Positions 17,123 to 25,177 of a stretch of 64,000 bases of DNA are shown one piece after another (within the stretch, counting starts at the first letter, position 1; the number at the start of each line of letters is the position of its first letter). The stretch covers positions 1-64,000 of the forward strand of contig NZ_SJPO01000014.1 of assembly GCF_007859935.1 (NCBI RefSeq), read 5' to 3'. This DNA comes from Posidoniimonas polymericola. GTDB taxonomy: Bacteria; Planctomycetota; Planctomycetia; Pirellulales; Lacipirellulaceae. The position numbers were made by a program, and so were the translations under genes. Under the pieces are notes generated by a model, which was given only the letters and a program-made list of their open reading frames with translations, did not search any database and was not told where the DNA came from.

Positions 17123-18520
17123 ATGACCGCAATGCGTCTGCTTGTTCGACTGACCGTGGTGCTGCTCGCCGGCCTGAATGCCTCTGCGGCCGTGGCCGAT
17201 GAGAAGCCGACGCGGCCCAACATCGTGGTGTTCATCACCGACGACCAGAGCCGCCTCGACTGCACAGCCTACGGTTCGACCGACGTGCGGACGCCTAACA
17301 TGGCGAAGCTGGCGCAGCAGGGGATGACGTTCGACCGCGCGTTTGTCGCCTCGCCGAGCTGCGCTCCGAGCCGCGCGGCGCTGCTCACTGGCCTGATGCC
17401 GGCCCGCAACGGCGCCGAGCCGAACCACAGTCGGCCGCGGAAAGAGATCAAGAAACGGCCCGCCTACTTCCAGGAGCTCGGCTACGAGGTCGTGGCGTTC
17501 GGCAAGGTCGCGCACTACAACCAGGCCAAGCTGTACGGCTTCGACCAGGAGGCGGCGGGCAAGTTCCAGTCGAAGGGCAACATGGAGGCCGCCCGCAAGT
17601 ACCTCGACGAGTACACGGGGGACAAGCCGGTCTGCCTGCTGTTCGGCACCCACCAGCCGCACGGCCCCTGGCCCGCCAACAAGGGCTACGACCCCGACGC
17701 GATCGGCCTGCGTCCGACGCACGTCGACACCGAGAAGACCCGGAAGATGCGTTCGCGGTACTACACCTCGGTGACCGAGGCCGACCGCCGGCTGGGCGTG
17801 ATCTACGAGCTGGTCCAAGCGAAGCTCGGCCCCGAGACGATGTTCGTCTTCACCAGCGACCACGGCGCGCAGTGGCCGTTCGGCAAGTGGAACCTGTACG
17901 ACGAGGGGACCCGCGTGCCGATGATCGTGTCGTGGCCTGGGCGCGTTGAGGCCAATACGCGGACGGACGCGATGGTGAGCTGGATCGACCTGCTGCCGAC
18001 GCTCTTGGAGCTGGCCGGCGGCGAGCCCCCGGCGGCGCCCACGCAGATCGACGGCCGCTCGTTCGCCGGCGTGCTGACGGGCGAGCAGGACACGCACCGC
18101 GACGAGATCTTCACCACCCACTCCGGCGACGGCAACCACAACGTGTTCCCGATCCGCGCGGTGCGAGACAGGCGATGGAAGTACATCCTGAATCTGCACC
18201 CCGAGTTCGTGTACGAGTCGCACGTCATCAACGCGGCCCGCCAGCGGGGCGACCGTGGCTACTGGCAGAGCTGGGTCGACGCCGCCGAGCACGACAAGCA
18301 CGCCCGCTGGGTGGTCGACCACTACCAGCACCGGGTCGCAGAGGAGCTGTACGACCTCGAGGAAGACCCGCACGAGCAGGAGAATCTAGCTGCCGACCCT
18401 GACCAGTCGCAGCGGGTGCGGGAGATGCGTCAGCGGCTTGAGGAGTGGATGGCCGAGCAGGGGGATCAGCAGAAGGTCTACGGCGAGCCTAAACTGCGGC
18501 AGGAGCCGGCGCAGGGCTAG
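17123..18520 (+). CDS. Exported sulfatase (formylglycine type), copy 2
   Basis: The protein has 465 residues from ATG 17123; ATG 17132 is equally possible, since GGAG at 17117-17120 is very close to the first and 11 bases from the second. The signal peptide is followed by RPNIVVFITDDQS and SCAPSRAALLTG with the modifiable Cys at about residue 80. It is colinear with copy 1 throughout, sharing long identical blocks such as GLMPARNGAEPNHSRPRKEI and FVFTSDHGAQWPFGKWNLY. It starts 46 bases after copy 1. This is a tandem duplication; the differing insert regions and C-termini may mark different substrates. Confidence 0.93.
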   Translation: MTAMRLLVRLTVVLLAGLNASAAVADEKPTRPNIVVFITDDQSRLDCTAYGSTDVRTPNMAKLAQQGMTFDRAFVASPSCAPSRAALLTGLMPARNGAEPNHSRPRKEIKKRPAYFQELGYEVVAFGKVAHYNQAKLYGFDQEAAGKFQSKGNMEAARKYLDEYTGDKPVCLLFGTHQPHGPWPANKGYDPDAIGLRPTHVDTEKTRKMRSRYYTSVTEADRRLGVIYELVQAKLGPETMFVFTSDHGAQWPFGKWNLYDEGTRVPMIVSWPGRVEANTRTDAMVSWIDLLPTLLELAGGEPPAAPTQIDGRSFAGVLTGEQDTHRDEIFTTHSGDGNHNVFPIRAVRDRRWKYILNLHPEFVYESHVINAARQRGDRGYWQSWVDAAEHDKHARWVVDHYQHRVAEELYDLEEDPHEQENLAADPDQSQRVREMRQRLEEWMAEQGDQQKVYGEPKLRQEPAQG

Positions 18521-18797
18521 GAGGCCAGGCTGCTAGCGTGGGGCGTGCGAGTGGCCGGGTTGGGGTCCGGGAGCGGGGGCCTGCCCAGCGGGGATTGCAC
18601 CGACGCCCCCTTGCGTCTGCGGTCGGCAGGCAAAAAACTCTGCTGTTGCCACGCCGGCGGTTGCGTTAAAACTCTGCAGGTGTAGGCTTCCCGTATCACT
18701 GCCGCAACCGGCCCGCCCCGCCGGCATCCCTGCCCCGCGGGGATGATCCGCCGCTAGGAGGGTTGTGGCCCGCCCCCTTGCCCCTCGCCCCGCACGC

Positions 18798-20258
18798 ATG
18801 CCCCACACGTTTGTCATTTTTGGCGCCTCGGGCGACCTCACCAGCCGCAAGCTGATCCCGGCCCTGTACAACCTGCGCCGCAAGGGTCGGCTGCCGGAGG
18901 ACACCAAGGTGGTCGGCGTGAGCCGCACGGCGTTCAGCCACGACGAGTGGCGGGCCAGCCTGGCGGAGTCGACCGAGAAGTTCGCCGGCGAGAACTTCGA
19001 CGCCGAGCTGTGGTCGAAGTTCGCCGAGAACGTCTTCTACCAGCCGGGCGACGTCGCCAACGCCGAGGACTTCACCAAGCTCGACGCGTTCCTCAAGGAG
19101 CTCGAGAACGGCGACGAGGCGACCCGCGTCTACTACCTGTCGATGGCGCCGCGGTTCTACGGCCCGACGGTCGAGCAGCTCGGCAAGGCCGGCATGGCCG
19201 GCGACACCGACGACTGCAGCCGCCGGGTGGTGATCGAGAAGCCGTTCGGCACCGACCTGGCGACCGCCCAGGAACTCAACAAGGTCGTGCACCGCTCGTT
19301 CGACGAGAAGCAGGTGTACCGCATCGACCACTACCTGGGCAAAGAGACTGTCCAGAACCTGATGGTCCTGCGGTTCGCGAACGCGATCTTCGAGCCGATC
19401 TGGAACCGCAACTTTATCGACCACGTGCAGATCACCGTGGCCGAGGAGGTCGAGGTCGGCAAGCGGGCCGGCTACTACGACTCGGCCGGCGTAGTGCGGG
19501 ACATGATCCAGAACCACCTGCTGCAGCTGCTGATGATCACTGCCATGGAGGCTCCCGTCCGTTACGCGGCCGACCCGGTGCGGGACGAGAAGGTGAAGGT
19601 GCTGCAGGCGGTCAAACCAATGCAGGGCGACGACTTCCGCCGCGACACGTTCCGCGGCCAGTACCGCGGCTACACCGGCCACGAAGGGGTCGACGCCCGC
19701 AGCCGCACCGCCACGTTCGCCGCGCTCAAGCTGTGCATCCACAACTGGCGCTGGCAGGGGGTGCCGTTCTACCTGCGGAGCGGCAAGGCGATGAGCTGCC
19801 GCACCACGCAGATCGTCATCCAGTTCCGCCAGCCGCCCCACATGCTGTTCAACGACGGCCCCCGCGGCATCACCGACGCCAACCGGCTCGTGATCCAGGT
19901 GCAGCCCAACGAGGGCATCCAGCTCCACTTCCAGACCAAGGTCCCCGACGCCGGCATGAAGATGCGGCAGACCGACCTCGACTTCAACTACCAGCGGGAA
20001 TTCCGCGGGCGCTCCATGCCCGAGGCCTACGAGCGGCTGCTGCTGGACGCACTGGAGGGCGACGCCAGCCTGTTCGCCCGGGCCGACGAGGTCGAGGCCG
20101 CGTGGAAGATCTGCGACCCAATCTTACAGGCATGGCAATCAGGCGATAAACCGACGCTCTACATGTACGACCCGGGCTTTTGGGGCCCGGAGGAGTGCAG
20201 TGAATGGATGAGCGCACAGGGAAGAAACTGGTTCGACATATGTCCAGTGTTGCACTGA
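18798..20258 (+). CDS. zwf: Glucose-6-phosphate 1-dehydrogenase
   Basis: The product has 486 residues from ATG 18798; an upstream in-frame start at 18765 adds only a Pro/Arg-rich stretch. It oxidises glucose 6-phosphate to 6-phosphogluconolactone. The cofactor motif FGASGDLTSRKLIPALYNL is at the N-terminus, followed by VVIEKPFGTDL and the active-site RIDHYLGKE with the catalytic His. The stop TGA overlaps the ATG of psd (ATGA at 20258), so the two are translationally coupled. The 277 bases upstream of the gene contain no other gene that I can see. Confidence 0.95.
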   Translation: MPHTFVIFGASGDLTSRKLIPALYNLRRKGRLPEDTKVVGVSRTAFSHDEWRASLAESTEKFAGENFDAELWSKFAENVFYQPGDVANAEDFTKLDAFLKELENGDEATRVYYLSMAPRFYGPTVEQLGKAGMAGDTDDCSRRVVIEKPFGTDLATAQELNKVVHRSFDEKQVYRIDHYLGKETVQNLMVLRFANAIFEPIWNRNFIDHVQITVAEEVEVGKRAGYYDSAGVVRDMIQNHLLQLLMITAMEAPVRYAADPVRDEKVKVLQAVKPMQGDDFRRDTFRGQYRGYTGHEGVDARSRTATFAALKLCIHNWRWQGVPFYLRSGKAMSCRTTQIVIQFRQPPHMLFNDGPRGITDANRLVIQVQPNEGIQLHFQTKVPDAGMKMRQTDLDFNYQREFRGRSMPEAYERLLLDALEGDASLFARADEVEAAWKICDPILQAWQSGDKPTLYMYDPGFWGPEECSEWMSAQGRNWFDICPVLH

Positions 20259-20944
20259 TGAGCGCGCCGCAGACGCACTCCCTCCCGGACGGCTACCGGA
20301 TTCAACTCGCCCCGTGGGGCAAGCGAGAACTGCTGTTGTACGGCGCGCCGCTGCTGGCCGCGACCGTGCTGACCGCCGTGTTCGCCGGCCCGTGGGCGCC
20401 GCTGGCGTTCGTGCCTGGGGCCCTCTTGCTGATGCTGCTGTGGTTCTTCCGCGACCCGCCCCGGGCGATCCCGCTGGAAGAGGGCGCGTATGTCGCGCCG
20501 GCCGACGGCCGTGTGACCGACATCACCCCCCTCGACGAGTACCACTACCTCGGCGGCCCGGCCAAGCGGATCGGGATCTTCTTGTCGGTGTTCGACGTGC
20601 ACGTCAACCGCGTGCCGGCCGAGGCCCGCGTCGTTGACACCCACTACGCCGAGGGCGCCCGGCACGACGCCCGGACCCCCGAGGCGACCGACCACAACGA
20701 GAGCCAGTGGGTCGGCTGGGAGGAGCCGTGCGGCGTCCGCTTCGCGGTGCGGCAGGTCTCCGGCGCGGTGGCGCGGCGGATCGTCTGCCCGCTCTCGCCG
20801 GGCGACGCCTACCAGCGTGGCCAGCGGTTCGGCATGATCAAGTTTGGTTCGCGGACCGAGCTGATTGTGCCCGAGTGGGTGGAGGTCACCGTGCAGGTCG
20901 GCGACCGGGTGCACGGCGGCTCGAGCATCCTCGCGAAACGTTAG
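20258..20944 (+). CDS. psd: Phosphatidylserine decarboxylase, short form
   Basis: ATG 20258 overlaps the zwf stop and gives 228 residues; an ATG at 20240 is a possible alternative. Two hydrophobic segments at about residues 26-63 anchor it to the membrane. VAPADGRV, FLSVFDVHVNRVP and MIKFGSRTEL are the conserved blocks of the short, archaeal-like PSD group. The GS in FGSR is the expected self-cleavage point that makes the pyruvoyl group. It would decarboxylate phosphatidylserine to phosphatidylethanolamine. The next gene makes its substrate, which supports the call. Confidence 0.9.
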   Translation: MSAPQTHSLPDGYRIQLAPWGKRELLLYGAPLLAATVLTAVFAGPWAPLAFVPGALLLMLLWFFRDPPRAIPLEEGAYVAPADGRVTDITPLDEYHYLGGPAKRIGIFLSVFDVHVNRVPAEARVVDTHYAEGARHDARTPEATDHNESQWVGWEEPCGVRFAVRQVSGAVARRIVCPLSPGDAYQRGQRFGMIKFGSRTELIVPEWVEVTVQVGDRVHGGSSILAKR

Positions 20945-20963
20945 CCCCCACGATCCCCACGCG

Positions 20964-21707
20964 ATGCCAACGCGTAACCACGCCTACCTGCTGCCGTCGC
21001 TGCTCACGCTGGGCAACCTGCTGTCCGGCTTCCTGGCGATCGTCGTGCTGTCGGGCGCCGGCGTGGAGAACCCGGCACTGACCGCCGCGGGGCTGATCCT
21101 GCTGGCCGCGCTGCTGGACGGGTTCGACGGGCTGGCGGCGCGGCGGCTGGGGGTCGCCTCGGAATTCGGCGGTCGGCTCGACAGCCTGGCGGACGTGGTT
21201 TCGTTTGGGGCCGCGCCCGCCCTGCTGGTGTGCGAGCTGAGCCGCCCCGCCGGCCGGCTGGCGTGGGGCGCCGCGGCATGGCTGCTCTCTGCCACCGCAC
21301 TACGGCTCGCCCGCTACGACGCCAGCGGCGACCCTCCGGGCCGTTTCGAGGGGCTCCCCTGCCCCGCCGCCGGGGCGACCATCGCCGCGGCAGTGATCGC
21401 CCTTGCGGGGACCAAGGGCGGCTCGCAGCCGTACCTCCTGCCCGCCCTGGCGCTCGGCTTGGGGGTGCTGATGGTGAGCCAGATCGCTTACCCCCGGCTC
21501 CGGGTCACGAGCCGACCCCGCGAGTTCGGGTTCGTCGCGGCGGTGCTGCTGACCGTAGCGGTCGGCGTGTCCCTTGGGGGCTACGCCCCGCTGGTGATCT
21601 GTGTTCTATTCATAGGTTCGCCCCTTTACCCAACCAGCGTTCCCGATTGGCGTCTCCAGCGGCGTTCACTGGGGCGCCTGCTGTTCTCACGCCGTCGGGA
21701 CGGCTGA
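20964..21707 (+). CDS. pssA: CDP-diacylglycerol--serine O-phosphatidyltransferase
   Basis: The protein has 247 residues and several membrane segments. The CDP-alcohol phosphotransferase signature is complete: DGFDGLAARRLG followed by EFGGRLDSLADVVSFG, giving the DGxxAR...G...D...D pattern. It makes phosphatidylserine from CDP-diacylglycerol and serine, directly supplying the psd product. It begins 19 bases after psd on the same strand. The C-terminal 30 residues are Arg-rich and cytoplasmic in appearance. Confidence 0.92.
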   Translation: MPTRNHAYLLPSLLTLGNLLSGFLAIVVLSGAGVENPALTAAGLILLAALLDGFDGLAARRLGVASEFGGRLDSLADVVSFGAAPALLVCELSRPAGRLAWGAAAWLLSATALRLARYDASGDPPGRFEGLPCPAAGATIAAAVIALAGTKGGSQPYLLPALALGLGVLMVSQIAYPRLRVTSRPREFGFVAAVLLTVAVGVSLGGYAPLVICVLFIGSPLYPTSVPDWRLQRRSLGRLLFSRRRDG

Positions 21708-21784
21708 GCGACAGTTACCCCGGCCCCGCGCGTCCCCGGCACTCGTGCCCCCGGCGCCCGGAGGGCCTCATCGGACCTGCTGCT

Positions 21785-22378
21785 GTGTTTACCGGTTTAG
21801 TACGTGGCCTGGCCGAAGTGATCGCCGTCACCCCCGACGGCCCCGGCGTGACCATCACGATCGACCGCCAGGGACTCGAGGGCGACTCCGACATCGGCGC
21901 GAGCATCGCCCTGAACGGCTGCTGCCTGACGGTGGTCGCCAACTACGACGACCGGATCGACTTCCAGGCCGGCGAGGAGACCCTCTCCCGCACCAACCTT
22001 GGCCAACTCGAGCCAGGCTGCCGCGTGAACGTCGAGCCCTCGCTGCGGGCCGGCGACCCGATCGGCGGCCACTACGTCACCGGGCACATCGACGGCCTGG
22101 GAACGGTCGACCAGCGCGACGACGACGCGGAGTGGTCGAAGTTCTACTTCCGCGTCCCCGCCTCCCTTACCCGGCAGATGGCGACCAAGGGCTCGGTCGC
22201 CGTGGACGGCGTCAGCCTGACGCTGGTCGACGTCGAGGACGAGCGGTTCAGCGTCGCGTTAATCCCGCACACGCTGCAGGCGACTACGCTCGGCGGCCGC
22301 CAGGTGGGCGACCGCGTCAACCTCGAGACCGACGTCCTCGCCAAGTACGTCGAGCGTCAGCTGGTGCAGAAATCATGA
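21785..22378 (+). CDS. ribE: Riboflavin synthase, alpha subunit type
   Basis: The GTG at 21785 gives the typical N-terminus MFTGLVRGLAEV and 197 residues, the family's usual length. The two lumazine-binding halves are visible: SIALNGCCLTVV with EETLSRTNLG in the first, and SVAVDGVSLTLV with IPHTLQATTLG in the second, joined by GGHYVTGHIDG. The enzyme dismutates two 6,7-dimethyl-8-ribityllumazine molecules to riboflavin. It lies 77 bases after pssA on the same strand and before a repeat element. Confidence 0.95.
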   Translation: MFTGLVRGLAEVIAVTPDGPGVTITIDRQGLEGDSDIGASIALNGCCLTVVANYDDRIDFQAGEETLSRTNLGQLEPGCRVNVEPSLRAGDPIGGHYVTGHIDGLGTVDQRDDDAEWSKFYFRVPASLTRQMATKGSVAVDGVSLTLVDVEDERFSVALIPHTLQATTLGGRQVGDRVNLETDVLAKYVERQLVQKS

Positions 22379-22389
22379 AACGTTCGCAA

Positions 22390-22566
22390 CGACCGCCAAG
22401 CGGTCGCGAAAACCTCCCTCCCCGGCAGGGAGAGGGATTGAGGGAGGGGGTTGCCCCGCCTTGTGGCGCCAACGAGGCGTTCGCCATCCCCCTACCTAAC
22501 CACGCACCTTCAAACACTCACCAGCGCTAACCCCCTCCCCTAGACCCTCCACAGGCCGGGGACGGG
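22390..22566. repeat. Palindromic MITE-like intergenic element
   Basis: Two arms of about 40 bases, at 22416-22453 and 22526-22566, are imperfect inverted copies built around ccctcccc/ggggaggg and ccggc. They flank a core of about 70 bases. A separate perfect hairpin (cgaccgc-caa-gcggtcg) lies at 22390-22406. No gene is present between ribE and rsmA. A related but shorter G/C-rich stretch occurs near 54940-54977. Confidence 0.65.
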
Positions 22567-22597
22567 AATTCAGCTGCCCCGATCCGATCATTTTTCT

Positions 22598-23509
22598 ATG
22601 GCCAACCCGCGTCAAACAAAATCGTTCCTGATGAAGCGCCTCGGCGAGATCGGCATCGCGCCGGCGTCGCGGCACGGCCAGAACTTCCTGATCGACCTCA
22701 ACCTGGTCCAGCTGATCGTCAACTCGGCCGACATCGGCCCGCAAGATGTGGTGCTCGAAATCGGCACCGGCACCGGTTCGCTGACAACGCTGATGGCGCC
22801 CAAGGCGGGCCGCATCGTGACGGTCGAGATCGACGGCAACCTGTTCGAGCTGGCCAGCGAGCAGCTGATCGATTTCCCCAACGTGCGGATGCTGCAGACC
22901 GACGCCCTGAAGAACAAGAACACGTTCTCGCCGGTCGTGATGGACGCGGTCGGGCAGGCGCTGTCCGAGGTGCCGGGCGGCCGGCTGAAGCTAGTGGCGA
23001 ACCTGCCGTACAACGTCGCGACGCCGATCCTGTCGAACCTGCTGTTGTGCGAGCACACGCCGCACATGATGGTCGCCACGATCCAAAAAGAGCTGGGCGA
23101 CCGTATCGTGGCCCAGCCCTGGAGCAAGGACTACGGCGCGTTGAGTGTCTGGATGCAGGCCCAGGCGCAGACCGAGGTGGTCCGTGAGATGCCCCCCAAA
23201 GTCTTCTGGCCGGCGCCCAAGGTCACGTCGGCCATCGTGCGGGTCACGGTCGATCCCGAGCGGCGGGCGGCAATCCCCGACCTCAAGTACTTCCACCAGT
23301 TTATCAAGTCGCTGTTCCTGCACCGCCGCAAGTTCCTGCGGGCGAACGTCGTGGCCGCGATGAAGCAGCACCTTAGCAAGGAGCAGGTTGACCAGGTGAT
23401 GACGGAGATGCAGTTCGGCCCCGACGCCCGCACCGAGCAGATCGACATCCCCACCCTGCTCCGCTTCACCGAGCTGGTCCGCGCGATGGCGCCCGACTGG
23501 AAGCTGTAG
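22598..23509 (+). CDS. rsmA: 16S rRNA (adenine(1518)-N(6)/adenine(1519)-N(6))-dimethyltransferase
   Basis: This 303-residue protein dimethylates two adjacent adenines in the 3' hairpin of 16S rRNA (KsgA activity). HGQNFLID near residue 27 and VLEIGTGTGSLTTLM form the SAM site, VTVEIDGNL is the acidic loop, and NLPYNVATPIL is the catalytic motif. The C-terminal SLFLHRRKFLRANV segment matches the family. Relative to E. coli KsgA there is an insertion around FSPVVMDAVGQALSEVPGG between the SAM motifs. Confidence 0.95.
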   Translation: MANPRQTKSFLMKRLGEIGIAPASRHGQNFLIDLNLVQLIVNSADIGPQDVVLEIGTGTGSLTTLMAPKAGRIVTVEIDGNLFELASEQLIDFPNVRMLQTDALKNKNTFSPVVMDAVGQALSEVPGGRLKLVANLPYNVATPILSNLLLCEHTPHMMVATIQKELGDRIVAQPWSKDYGALSVWMQAQAQTEVVREMPPKVFWPAPKVTSAIVRVTVDPERRAAIPDLKYFHQFIKSLFLHRRKFLRANVVAAMKQHLSKEQVDQVMTEMQFGPDARTEQIDIPTLLRFTELVRAMAPDWKL

Positions 23510-23603
23510 CGGTGGCCGCGTGATGCTTGCCCAGCCTCTGCCCGCCACGTTATGCTACGGGCATTGCTGAGGCGGACCCTGGACTCTATTCAGAGAAGAA
23601 GCG

Positions 23604-23831
23604 ATGTCCTTCATCGAGATGACCGGCGCCACCCTCGACCGCATCATTGCCGAGGACGAGTTGCACCACGACGACCTGGCGTCGGCCGGCGTGCTCGACG
23701 GGACCATCGTGCGGATCAACCCGCAGGGCGACATCGAAGTCCGCCGCCCACAGGGCTGGGACGTCATCGGCGGCCTGCTGGGCGAGTTCGAGGAGCGCGT
23801 CAAGGGCGAGACCGGCCTCGAGTGGGCCTAA
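23604..23831 (+). CDS. Small conserved-looking hypothetical protein
   Basis: The 75-residue acidic protein starts at ATG 23604 with a purine-rich stretch (gagaagaagcg) just before it. It contains VRINPQGDIEVRRPQGWDVIGGLLGEFEERV, a compact beta-hairpin-like region followed by a helix. I do not recognise a family. Coding statistics look normal for this genome and the gene lies 94 bases after rsmA on the same strand, so it may be cotranscribed. Function unknown. Confidence 0.65.
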   Translation: MSFIEMTGATLDRIIAEDELHHDDLASAGVLDGTIVRINPQGDIEVRRPQGWDVIGGLLGEFEERVKGETGLEWA

Positions 23832-23975
23832 ATGACGCCGTCGGGCCTTTACTTATTCTCCAGTAACCAGCGGCGGAAGCCGTTAGGTTGCCACTCTGCC
23901 GCGCGGCAACCTCGGTCCTCGGGGCTGCTGCGGCTTCCGCCGGCAGTCGCTCGTGCCGCAGCGACCCGAAACTAA

Positions 23976-24188
23976 CTAGCGGAATCGTGGGGCTCTGCTC
24001 AGTTCGCGGACGGCCTTCGCGGGGACGCAGATCTGGCCCCGCACCTGAACAAACGGCAGCCGCCCCTGCTGAACCAACTGACGGACCTGGCGGCGCGGGA
24101 TCCCCGTGCGGCGGGCCGCCGCGGACAGCGACACCGCCCCGGTGAGCTGCTGGAACGACTCCGACGGGGATTTCTTCATCGGGCACAT
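23976..24188 (-). CDS. Small helix-turn-helix (excisionase-like) DNA-binding protein
   Basis: The 70-residue product has SLSAAARRTGIPRRQVRQLV followed by QGRLPFVQVRGQICVPAKAV. That is the MerR-like winged helix layout of the AlpA/Xis/HTH_17 group: a helix-turn-helix, then a short wing, then a C-terminal segment. Start is ATG 24188; ATG 24179 is possible. It is divergent from hisB by about 200 bases. No integrase or phage gene is nearby, so it is more likely a small chromosomal regulator than a phage excisionase. Target unknown. Confidence 0.65.
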   Translation of the reverse strand: MCPMKKSPSESFQQLTGAVSLSAAARRTGIPRRQVRQLVQQGRLPFVQVRGQICVPAKAVRELSRAPRFR

Positions 24189-24393
24189 GGCGAGCCTCCG
24201 GTGGGACCAGACGAGCAGACGAGAGCCCGATTATACCGCGCATAGCGGTGGTAACCTCAACCCCAGCCGCGGTGTCCTGTAGCGGGGGCCAATCTGCTCG
24301 TTTCCCCCCCGCCTGCTTGCTACCATTCAGGGCGGCCCCGTGACAGCAGTCGCCCGGGCGCCCCCCACTCCAATCCCGCTAGAATCCCGAAGA

Positions 24394-24990
24394 ATGCCCG
24401 CCCGCACCGCCAAAATCGACCGCCAGACCAGTGAGACCCAGATCAACTTGGAGCTCGACCTGGACGGCGCCGGCAACGCGGAACTCGAGACCGGCGTTGG
24501 GTTCCTCGACCACATGCTGACGCTGCTGGCCAAGCACTCCGCGACCGACCTGACGGTCCGGGCCGCCGGCGACCTGCACATCGACGCCCACCACACGGTC
24601 GAGGACATCGGCATCTGCCTCGGCCAGGCAGTGCGTCAGGCGGCCGGCGACAAGGCCGGCATCCGCCGCTACGGGCACTTCACCCTGCCCATGGACGAGA
24701 CCCTTGCCACCGTGGCGATCGACCTCAGCGGGCGGCAGTACCTGCACTTCGAGGCCCCCCTGCCGGCGGCCAAGATCGGCGACTTCGACAGCGAACTGGT
24801 CGAGGAGTTCTGGCGGGCTTTCAGCGGCAACGCGCTGTGCAACCTGCACATCGTGCTGCACCACGGCCGCAACAGCCACCACATCGCCGAGGCGATCTTC
24901 AAGGCGACCGGCCGCGCGCTGCGGATGGCGCTCGAGCACGACCCCCGGATGACCGGCGTACCGAGCACCAAGGGCTCGCTAGACGGCTGA
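24394..24990 (+). CDS. hisB: Imidazoleglycerol-phosphate dehydratase
   Basis: ATG 24394 gives 198 residues, the length of a monofunctional HisB. The manganese-binding signatures are complete: [21 protein letters not shown], and [17 protein letters not shown]. It dehydrates imidazole glycerol phosphate in histidine synthesis. TAGAAT at 24380-24385 lies 8 bases upstream and no Shine-Dalgarno sequence is visible, suggesting a leaderless message. No other his gene is adjacent. Confidence 0.95.
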   Translation: MPARTAKIDRQTSETQINLELDLDGAGNAELETGVGFLDHMLTLLAKHSATDLTVRAAGDLHIDAHHTVEDIGICLGQAVRQAAGDKAGIRRYGHFTLPMDETLATVAIDLSGRQYLHFEAPLPAAKIGDFDSELVEEFWRAFSGNALCNLHIVLHHGRNSHHIAEAIFKATGRALRMALEHDPRMTGVPSTKGSLDG

Positions 24991-25177
24991 GGCCCGCCGC
25001 CGCACGGTCTTCCCAGTCGGAAAACTCTGCCCCGCCTACCGCAGCGGCCGCCCCGATCGCGGCCGAGTCGGACAATAGGCGTTATCGGTACATCCACGCG
25101 CGTCGATACCCGTTAGTACGGCGTCCCAGGCACGGCCTGCTGGCGCCCAGGCGGCGTCCGAACGACTCGTGGAATCT

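Noticed and set aside
18630..18677. Two copies of aaaactctgc in the gap upstream of zwf (a third at 25021)
   Set aside because: Only 10 bases, three copies in 64 kb, with no common position relative to genes; too weak to call a regulatory motif.
23976..24188. Phage excisionase marking a prophage or integrative element
   Set aside because: No integrase, attachment repeat or phage gene in the surrounding 10 kb; housekeeping genes lie on both sides.
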